A DNA stretch of 5,952 nt from an uncultured Clostridia bacterium (lineage in GTDB: Bacteria > Bacillota_A > Clostridia > Christensenellales > CAG-138), in the NCBI GenBank assembly GCA_946623765.1, contig CAMORL010000099.1, forward strand, positions 1 to 5,952. Direction: 5' to 3'. A program made the position numbers and the translations under genes. Below the pieces are notes generated by a model. The model saw only the letters and a list, made by a program, of their open reading frames with translations, was not told where the DNA came from and searched no databases. This document shows, in pieces, positions 1 to 5,952 of this stretch. Positions within the stretch are counted from its first letter, which is position 1; each line of letters opens with the position of its first letter.

Positions 1-2
1 TT

Positions 3-7
3 ACCTC
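3..7 (-). promoter_or_regulatory. Possible ribosome binding site of the gene after gyrB
   Basis: Immediately after the gyrB stop, the minus strand reads GAGGT, part of the Shine-Dalgarno consensus. A start codon about 5-8 bases further would lie just outside the window. In Bacillus and many clostridia gyrA follows gyrB, but nothing of that gene is visible here. Confidence 0.3.
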
Positions 8-8
8 A

Positions 9-1982
<1,974 letters not shown>

Positions 1983-2234
1983 TCAATCTATTTTGGTTTC
2001 GTTCAATCGTTCTTTGAGCGTCTGTACCGCGGTCGCCGCAGCATAGACAAAGGTTGTTCCCTCGCGTGAACAGATCACGTATGCTTTCGGTCTCCCGTAG
2101 GACGGATAATAGTGTCCCGCCTCCACGCAGTCCCGGATGATGCGCTCCGTTTCCGCCGTCGCCTTTTCTGCCGGCTGGATCGCAATGACGTCCTTGGTCG
2201 GCACAAACCGGTTTTCTCCGATATGCAAAAGCAC
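1983..2234 (-). CDS. remB: RemB-like small regulator, DUF370 (RemA/RemB family)
   Basis: An 83-residue protein of the DUF370 family, of which RemA and RemB (YaaB) in Bacillus subtilis are known as regulators of extracellular matrix genes. Identification rests on size, on the N-terminus MLLHIGENRFVPTKDVIAI, which fits the family pattern of a short hydrophobic start followed by HIG and a 'vv.t.diiai' strand, on the C-terminal TLKER (73-77), and on its place between recF and gyrB, exactly as in Bacillus. The start is GTG at 2234. It overlaps the recF stop by one base (TAGTG), and GGAGG four bases upstream lies within the last recF codons, so translation is probably coupled to recF. A TTG two codons further in has a longer spacing from the Shine-Dalgarno sequence, but it would remove the conserved first residues. 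The role in this organism is inferred; matrix control may not apply outside Bacillus. Confidence 0.85.
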   Translation of the reverse strand: MLLHIGENRFVPTKDVIAIQPAEKATAETERIIRDCVEAGHYYPSYGRPKAYVICSREGTTFVYAAATAVQTLKERLNETKID

Positions 2235-3328
2235 TACTCCTCCACCACCTTTCCGTTGTGCACGCGGTACACCTGCATGGAAAGCGCGCCCGCCTTGACA
2301 AATTCTTCGAGGTGCGTGCAGGTCACAAACGTCTGACAGTCGGAAACGACTTCCAAAAGCCTTGCCTGCCGTTCGCCGTCGAGCTCCGAGAAGACGTCGT
2401 CCAGAAGCAGTACCGGACGCTCGCCGCGCACCCTTCGTACGAGGTCGATTTCGGACAGTTTCAGCGACAGTGCCGCCGTGCGCTGCTGTCCCTGCGAGCC
2501 GTAGACCCTGAGATCCCTGCCGTTCAGCATCAGCCCGAGATCGTCCCGGTGCGGACCGACCGAGGTGAATCCGCGATACACGTCCCGTTCAAGCCGCTCG
2601 CCGAGCTGCACCGTCAGCGTTTCGCGCATCGCGTCGTAATCCCGCACGGGGATCGTCGGCTCGTAAACCGTTTCGAGGATCTCCTTTGTGCCGCTCATCT
2701 TTGCGTGCAGCGTGTGCGCGTTTTGGGAAAGCTCCTCGATAAAACCCGCGCGCGCTTCCATGATCGTTGCGCCGAGTTTCGATAACTGCTCGTCCCACAG
2801 CTCGATCATGTCGTACGGAACCGGATCCTCCTTAAGCAGCAGGTTGCGGCTTTTCAGCGCCTGATTATACTGCTGCAGCGCGTAGTAGTACGCGGGGCGA
2901 AGCTGACTCAGTTCCATATCGAGAAACCGCCGCCGCTCCTGCGGTCCGTCCTTGACGAGTGCAAGATCCTCCGGTGAGAACATCACGACGTTGAGACAGC
3001 CCATCAGCTCTCCCGAGCGGGAAAGCGGCGCGTCGTCCAAAAACACGCGCTTGCGTTCCCCGCGGACAAGCTCGATGCGGATCGAGCGCGAACCGCCGCG
3101 CGTTTCCAAAGCGAGCGCAACGCTCCCGTCCGACATGCCGTCCATCAGAAGCTCGGCGTCGTGCGGGGTGCGGTGACTTCTTCCCAAGGCGCACAAGAAG
3201 ATCGACTCGAGCACGTTGGTCTTTCCCTCGGCGTTGAGTCCCGAAAGAATGTTGAGACCCGGCTCCGGATACAGCAGAAGATCCGTATAATTCCGGAATC
3301 TATGCAGTTCGATCCCTTTGATGCGCAT
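2234..3328 (-). CDS. recF: DNA replication and repair protein RecF
   Basis: An SMC/ABC-like ATPase that, with RecO and RecR, loads RecA at single-strand gaps and stalled forks. The 364-residue protein has normal RecF length. Motifs in order: Walker A GLNAEGKT (30-37, Lys36, Thr37); FSPEDLALVKDGP (117-129) and ERRRFLD (131-137), typical of RecF; TSVGPHRDDL (255-264); ABC signature GSQGQQRT (277-284); Walker B and D-loop LLLDDVFSELD (307-317, Asp310 and Asp311); and a switch His in TCTHLEEF (336-343, His339). All key residues are present. The open frame extends 14 codons further upstream, to 3370, but the ATG at 3328 is the start: it has GGGGAG 7 bases upstream, matches the family N-terminus (MRIKGIELHRFRNY), and the longer version would overlap the promoter. 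recF is the first gene of recF-remB-gyrB; no dnaN or rlbA precedes it. Confidence 0.97.
   Translation of the reverse strand: MRIKGIELHRFRNYTDLLLYPEPGLNILSGLNAEGKTNVLESIFLCALGRSHRTPHDAELLMDGMSDGSVALALETRGGSRSIRIELVRGERKRVFLDDAPLSRSGELMGCLNVVMFSPEDLALVKDGPQERRRFLDMELSQLRPAYYYALQQYNQALKSRNLLLKEDPVPYDMIELWDEQLSKLGATIMEARAGFIEELSQNAHTLHAKMSGTKEILETVYEPTIPVRDYDAMRETLTVQLGERLERDVYRGFTSVGPHRDDLGLMLNGRDLRVYGSQGQQRTAALSLKLSEIDLVRRVRGERPVLLLDDVFSELDGERQARLLEVVSDCQTFVTCTHLEEFVKAGALSMQVYRVHNGKVVEE
2239..2243 (-). promoter_or_regulatory. Ribosome binding site of remB inside the recF 3' end
   Basis: GGAGG on the minus strand is formed by the last Val-Glu-Glu codons of recF and lies 4 bases before the GTG start of remB. 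The spacing is short. An AGGTGG at 2250-2245 offers a second, weaker match about 10 bases upstream. This site supports the GTG at 2234 as the start. Confidence 0.6.
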
Positions 3329-3335
3329 GGGTATA

Positions 3336-3341
3336 CTCCCC
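3336..3341 (-). promoter_or_regulatory. Ribosome binding site of recF
   Basis: GGGGAG on the minus strand, 7 bases before the ATG at 3328. It decides the start against the longer open frame reaching 3370. Confidence 0.8.
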
Positions 3342-3358
3342 TCGAAATTTACCACACG

Positions 3359-3387
3359 ATTATAGCACACCTGTTCCGATTTGTAAA
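3359..3387 (-). promoter_or_regulatory. Sigma-A-type promoter of recF-remB-gyrB
   Basis: On the minus strand the -35 box TTTACA (3387-3382, five of six consensus bases) is separated by exactly 17 bases from a perfect -10 box TATAAT (3364-3359). A TGC directly before the -10 box makes it an extended -10. Transcription would start near 3352, giving a leader of roughly 24 bases before the recF ATG. The stretch upstream of the -35 box (about 3388-3430) is very AT-rich and could act as an UP element. The promoter lies downstream of the terminator of the preceding operon, so it is probably the main source of recF, remB and gyrB transcripts. Confidence 0.85.
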
Positions 3388-3468
3388 TAACAATATAGAA
3401 GAAAAAGCAATTCTTTTCATATATTTTACATAGCAGTTTTTACCCGGTCACCCCTTTTTACAGGCACG

Positions 3469-3493
3469 AAAAAAGCCCGCGAAAAAGCGGGCT
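3469..3493 (-). terminator. Rho-independent terminator of the GNAT-EamA-E2-like unit
   Basis: On the minus strand a perfect 7-base-pair stem, AGCCCGC with GCGGGCT, encloses a six-base loop (TTTTTC) and is followed directly by a run of T residues. It begins 15 bases after the stop codon of the E2-like gene. On the plus strand the stem is not followed by a T-run, so it acts in one direction only. It isolates recF-remB-gyrB from the cassette upstream. Confidence 0.92.
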
Positions 3494-3508
3494 CGGATTG
3501 TATGAAAC

Positions 3509-4345
3509 TTACGGGATATCCTGTTCCACCTTTTCCGGCGGAACTTCCAGAAGCTCGGGGTGTTTCAGGTAGTTGAACAGCTTCCGGCTTGCCACGACGT
3601 ACTGGGATCCGGAGCAGACGCGTTCGTCCATGACGATACCGATCGGGATGCACTTCTCGAACACGATCTCGCCTTTCCGTCTCTGCGGCACCTCATGCGG
3701 GATGCCCATCGCCATAATCATCGTCGTCGTACCGAAGTTATAGACATGGTGATAGATCGCGTTGGTGCGGATGCTCGCGAGGTTTGTGATCGTCATCGAG
3801 CAGTGGAACGGGCTCGCGTCGATGATGCTCTTCGGCAGAAGACCGAACTTGTCCATTGCTTTGAACACACACACGCCGAAGCGGCACAGTCCCGGGACCT
3901 TCAGGAGGATCCGGATCAGATTGTCGGTCGAATTCGTATCGCCCTTGCCGCGGTTTTCCGTGACGTATTCCTCCAGCGTCTTATGCACCTCGTCGATCGT
4001 GAACTCCGGTTTGAAGTGCATCTTGTTCATCGTTCCCTCGGTTTCGCCGGGCTTCAGGACCACCATGCCGACCGCAATCTCGTTGCGCGCATAGATCGTT
4101 TTGTTCACGACGAAGCGGTTGATGATCGGATACTCCGCAACCGTCCGAACGTACGCCGCAAGCACCAGCCCGAGGTGGGAGTAATCCTTGCCCTCCGCGC
4201 GCTTTTTGTTGAGGTATGCCTGCATCGGTTCGACCGGGATGTCGACCTCCATCATGTTCATGGAATCGCAGCGCTGATCCATGATGTGCGCCGCGACCTG
4301 ATACATCGGCTGTGCGGTCTTGACGCGTCTTCCGTCTTTTCTCAT
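3509..4345 (-). CDS. Stand-alone E2-like acyltransferase-fold protein with altered active site
   Basis: A 278-residue protein resembling the catalytic domain of 2-oxoacid dehydrogenase E2 acyltransferases (chloramphenicol acetyltransferase-like fold). The best landmarks are SMTITNLASI (183-192), a counterpart of the E2 'tiSNlG' segment; NFGTTTMIMAMG (203-214), the strand before the active-site region; and IVMDERVCSGSQYV (237-250) followed by a helix ending KHPELLE, where E2 enzymes have 'fDHRvvDGa...fl..l..le.P..ll'. It begins directly with the core: no lipoyl domain and no E1/E3-binding domain are present, and no E1 or E3 gene is nearby. The usual catalytic His is replaced by Glu241 and the Asp of HxxxDG by Ser245, so ordinary acyl transfer from lipoamide or CoA is doubtful. 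The ATG at 4345 overlaps the stop of the upstream transporter (ATGA) and has GGGAG 7 bases upstream, suggesting translational coupling. Family assignment is fairly secure; function and substrate are unknown. Confidence 0.8.
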   Translation of the reverse strand: MRKDGRRVKTAQPMYQVAAHIMDQRCDSMNMMEVDIPVEPMQAYLNKKRAEGKDYSHLGLVLAAYVRTVAEYPIINRFVVNKTIYARNEIAVGMVVLKPGETEGTMNKMHFKPEFTIDEVHKTLEEYVTENRGKGDTNSTDNLIRILLKVPGLCRFGVCVFKAMDKFGLLPKSIIDASPFHCSMTITNLASIRTNAIYHHVYNFGTTTMIMAMGIPHEVPQRRKGEIVFEKCIPIGIVMDERVCSGSQYVVASRKLFNYLKHPELLEVPPEKVEQDIP

Positions 4346-5301
4346 GCTTGTTCTCCCTCTTTTGGATTGGCAGGTTTTTGTACGGTTTCCGGCTCACCCT
4401 TTCGTGCAAACTTCTGTACGCCGTAGATCCCGACGAGGATCACGAGGCAGAACACGGCGGAGAGCCAGTTAAACGATTCCTTCAGGATCACCGCTCCCGC
4501 GATTACGGAAACGGCAGTGGTCAGATTTGCATATACGGTCGAGCGTGTGACCGTCATATACGTCGCCATATAGGAAAGCAGGAAATAACTGACGACCGAA
4601 CAGCAGATCGCAAGAAACAGCACCGGCAGCAAAAACCGCATATCCCCCATCGGCGCAATGAACGCGCGAAGGTCGAAACGGGTGCGGACGAGCGCGATCG
4701 GTATAAAGCATACCGCGCCCATGCCGATCATGAGATACGTCCGTTCAAACGCCGTAAACTCCGCGGACAGCCCGCGGTCCAGGATTCCGTACGCCGCGGC
4801 GGAAAGCACCGCGACGATCAGCCCTGCAACGCCGATCCAGTCGAGCTCGCCGCTGCTTTTGGTCAGCAGCCCGATCCCGATCACGCCGCCGACCGAAAGG
4901 AAGCTGAACAGGATCTGTCCCAAGGTCGGTCTTTCGTGCAGAAACGGGATCGCCGCAAAGATCGCCACGATCGGGATCACCGCAATCATCACGCCCGAAA
5001 AGATCGTCGTCGAGTGGATGACGCCGAGTTCCTCGCCGATGAAATACACCACCGGCTCCATGAGCCCCATGAACAGCGGAAGGTAGATCCGCTTCCACTT
5101 GCCGCGAAAGTCGATCTTCACCACGCGGAAGAGCAGCAGCAGATTCATGATCGCAAACGCAACCAAAAACCGGTGCGCAAGAAGCAGATACAGATCGTCG
5201 TTCACCACGTTCAGAGCAGATTTCGTGCCGAGGAAGCTGAAGCCCCAGAACACATGGCTGACGACCGCTGCCAAAAAGAGCGTGATCTCGTTCTTCTTCA
5301 T
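4342..5301 (-). CDS. EamA/DMT-family transporter, 10 predicted TM segments
   Basis: A 319-residue integral membrane protein of the drug/metabolite transporter superfamily with two EamA repeats. Hydrophobic segments lie at about 7-25, 37-58, 72-90, 99-121, 127-146, 155-172, 189-206, 221-243, 250-272 and 278-296. Each repeat ends in the usual pattern of a helix, a Glu at its cytoplasmic end and another hydrophobic helix: IPFLHERPTLGQ (118-129) in the first and AVILKESFNW (270-279) in the second. The N-terminus has the common 'W(G)xxF' helix (VFWGFSFLG, 17-25), and the C-terminal tail is short, charged and hydrophilic. Family members export or import small molecules such as amino acids, nucleosides or drugs; the substrate cannot be read from the sequence. 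The ATG at 5301 lies 10 bases after the GNAT stop; its GGAG is only 3 bases away, so initiation may depend on coupling. The frame runs upstream to 5382, but that part overlaps the GNAT gene and is not membrane-like. Confidence 0.9.
   Translation of the reverse strand: MKKNEITLFLAAVVSHVFWGFSFLGTKSALNVVNDDLYLLLAHRFLVAFAIMNLLLLFRVVKIDFRGKWKRIYLPLFMGLMEPVVYFIGEELGVIHSTTIFSGVMIAVIPIVAIFAAIPFLHERPTLGQILFSFLSVGGVIGIGLLTKSSGELDWIGVAGLIVAVLSAAAYGILDRGLSAEFTAFERTYLMIGMGAVCFIPIALVRTRFDLRAFIAPMGDMRFLLPVLFLAICCSVVSYFLLSYMATYMTVTRSTVYANLTTAVSVIAGAVILKESFNWLSAVFCLVILVGIYGVQKFARKGEPETVQKPANPKEGEQA
4353..4357 (-). promoter_or_regulatory. Ribosome binding site of the E2-like gene
   Basis: GGGAG on the minus strand, 7 bases before the ATG at 4345, lies within the last codons of the transporter gene. 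It supports the overlapping ATGA start. Confidence 0.7.
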
Positions 5302-5311
5302 AAACTCCGTG

Positions 5312-5782
5312 TCAATCGATCCGGTATTCGAGAATCGTCTTTCGTTCCGTAAGCCCCATCTTCCGGTAGAACGCAAGCGCATTGACGTTGTTGTTCCACA
5401 CGTTCAGCGTAATCCAGTCGAAGCCGTTCGCCTTTGCGTATGCTTTGACGTGCTCGAAAAGACGCTGTCCGACGCCGTTTCTGCGTTCGGTCTCGTCGAC
5501 GCAGAGATCGTCGATATAGAGTTCCTTTCGTCCCACGACGATGCCGTCGTCCGTAACGTTCTGCACAAAGCAGATCGTATAGCCGATCACGCGGTCGGTT
5601 TCGTCCGTTTCCGCAAACAGCACGCAGTCCGGATCCTTCAGCAGCTTCTTCACGTCCGCTTCGGAGTATTTTTGCGTACCGCTGCGGTACATATCGGGAC
5701 GCACGGCGGCGTGTACCTCCAGCACCTGTTTCAAAAGTGCGGAGATGCGCGGCGCGTCCTTTTCTTCTGCTCTGCGGATCAT
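5312..5782 (-). CDS. GNAT-family N-acetyltransferase
   Basis: A complete 156-residue protein with one GNAT (acetyltransferase) domain, which normally transfers the acetyl group of acetyl-CoA to an amine. Motif A, the pyrophosphate-binding loop, is RRNGVG (100-105) after the beta strand ELYIDDLCVD (87-96), followed by the helix QRLFEHVKAYAKANG (106-120). Motif B is ITLNVWNNNVNALAFYRKMG (124-143), with the Asn pair and Tyr139 typical of the family. The N-terminal half (IRRAEEKDAPRISALL) matches the usual 'iR.a...D...i..l' start. The substrate cannot be assigned: small-molecule, antibiotic and protein acetylating members look alike at this level. The ATG at 5782 has AAGGAG 6 bases upstream. It is the first gene of a three-gene unit with the transporter and the E2-like protein. 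Confidence 0.93.
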   Translation of the reverse strand: MIRRAEEKDAPRISALLKQVLEVHAAVRPDMYRSGTQKYSEADVKKLLKDPDCVLFAETDETDRVIGYTICFVQNVTDDGIVVGRKELYIDDLCVDETERRNGVGQRLFEHVKAYAKANGFDWITLNVWNNNVNALAFYRKMGLTERKTILEYRID

Positions 5783-5788
5783 AGGTGA

Positions 5789-5794
5789 CTCCTT
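5789..5794 (-). promoter_or_regulatory. Ribosome binding site of the GNAT gene
   Basis: AAGGAG on the minus strand, 6 bases before the ATG at 5782. It is a near-ideal site and fixes the start. Confidence 0.8.
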
Positions 5795-5801
5795 TCATGC
5801 G

Positions 5802-5823
5802 GCAGCGCTCTATATCGCGCTGC
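5802..5823. repeat. Inverted repeat 1 in the GNAT leader
   Basis: GCAGCGC (5802-5808) and GCGCTGC (5817-5823) are perfect inverted copies around an 8-base loop. In the minus-strand RNA this hairpin would lie a few bases before the GNAT ribosome binding site. It is not followed by a T-run, so it is not an intrinsic terminator. Confidence 0.7.
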
Positions 5824-5830
5824 GTCAGCA

Positions 5831-5868
5831 GCATATCGTTCAAAAGCAGCCTGCCTGCAGCGATATGC
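5831..5868. repeat. Inverted repeat 2 in the GNAT leader
   Basis: GCATATCG (5831-5838) and CGATATGC (5861-5868) are perfect inverted copies. A G-T wobble and a T-A pair extend the stem to ten pairs, and a small inner stem GCAG/CTGC (5846-5849 with 5855-5858) lies in the loop. There is no T-run next to it. A CGCTGC in its minus-strand left arm is complementary to GCAGCG of inverted repeat 1, so the two hairpins could compete. Confidence 0.65.
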
Positions 5869-5884
5869 CTTTATGAGGCGTGGT

Positions 5885-5901
5885 ATGCACCGACGGTGCA
5901 T
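5885..5901. repeat. 17-base palindrome next to the upstream gene's stop codon
   Basis: ATGCACCGACGGTGCAT is a perfect inverted repeat apart from its central base. It lies 6 bases after the predicted stop codon of the upstream gene. It could be a protein-binding operator or an RNA hairpin; the lack of a following T-run argues against an ordinary terminator. Confidence 0.65.
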
Positions 5902-5907
5902 GATTGT

Positions 5908-5952
5908 TTATTCCTTCATCATCTTTGCCGCAAGCTTCATGCGCTGTTCCTT
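5908..5952 (-). CDS. C-terminal end of an unidentified gene (partial)
   Basis: A minus-strand frame is open from the window edge and ends with TAA at 5910-5908, encoding KEQRMKLAAKMMKE, a charged, probably helical tail. The palindromic sequence right after the stop fits the end of a gene. Only 14 codons are visible, so no family can be named. One other minus-strand frame is also open here and runs on into the structured region, so even the reading frame is uncertain. Confidence 0.4.
   Translation of the reverse strand, partial: KEQRMKLAAKMMKE

Larger units (their letters stand above)
5783..5907 (-). other. Structured intergenic region upstream of GNAT
   Basis: This 125-base gap separates the partial upstream gene from the GNAT gene. 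It holds three inverted repeats and the GNAT ribosome binding site. I found no convincing sigma-A promoter on the minus strand: the best -35-like TTGAAC (5843-5838) has no -10 box at a suitable distance. The unit may be read from a promoter outside the window, or from a promoter with another recognition pattern. I do not recognise a known riboswitch class or tRNA here. Confidence 0.5.

Noticed and set aside
3382..3390. Minus-strand TTATTTACA resembling a DnaA box (TTATNCACA) over the recF -35 box
   Set aside because: It has one mismatch in a key position, is a single copy in an AT-rich stretch, and is explained by the promoter. No cluster of boxes marks an origin.
3560..4426. Plus-strand open frame of 288 codons opposite the E2-like gene
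   Set aside because: There is no recognisable domain and the composition is rich in Arg, His and Asp. The minus-strand frame has a clear family match, a ribosome binding site and operon context.
4348..5352. Long plus-strand open frame of 334 codons opposite the EamA gene
   Set aside because: Its product is an improbable string of Arg, His, Asp and Gln without a recognisable domain. It mirrors the hydrophobic codons of the transporter and is a shadow of a GC-rich coding sequence.
5815..5843. Possible promoter upstream of GNAT using TTGAAC as the -35 box
   Set aside because: No -10-like hexamer occurs at 16-18 bases; the only TATA-like sequence is more than 20 bases away and lies within a hairpin loop.

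Overview
All supported genes lie on the minus strand and are described in their direction of transcription, from the right edge of the window to the left. The gene order recF-remB-gyrB, a GyrB of the short Gram-positive length, strong Shine-Dalgarno sequences, a sigma-A-type promoter and an intrinsic terminator all point to a Firmicute. GC-rich coding sequence suggests a GC-rich lineage of Clostridia. The class is an inference from gene content; no marker here fixes the genus.

Right part (5952 to 3469). The window opens with what looks like the last 14 codons of an unidentified gene. A 125-base, strongly palindromic non-coding stretch (5783-5907) follows. Next comes a tight three-gene cassette: a GNAT-family N-acetyltransferase, a 10-TM EamA/DMT-type transporter 10 bases downstream, and a stand-alone protein with the fold of the 2-oxoacid dehydrogenase acyltransferase (E2) catalytic domain, whose start overlaps the transporter stop by 4 bases (ATGA). 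A clear Rho-independent terminator at 3469-3493 ends this unit. The E2-like protein has no lipoyl domain. At the place of the E2 active-site HxxxDG motif it has ERVCSG, so it may not be a conventional acyltransferase. What the cassette does is unknown.

Left part (3468 to 1). A short AT-rich gap carries an almost ideal promoter (TTTACA, 17 bases, TATAAT with an extended TG) directly upstream of recF. recF (DNA-gap repair), remB (DUF370 regulator family) and gyrB (DNA gyrase subunit B) follow with a 1-base overlap and then a 27-base gap, so they probably form one transcript. This is the classical chromosomal replication-region order. However, dnaA, dnaN and the rlbA/yaaA gene are not upstream of recF; the unrelated cassette and its terminator are there instead. 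The block has therefore been separated from dnaA-dnaN and has its own promoter. gyrB ends 8 bases before the window edge, followed by a GAGGT that could be the ribosome binding site of the next gene, possibly gyrA.

Most of the window is ordinary housekeeping sequence. The points worth a second look are the altered active site of the E2-like protein, the transferase-exporter-acyltransferase cassette, and the structured leader upstream of it.
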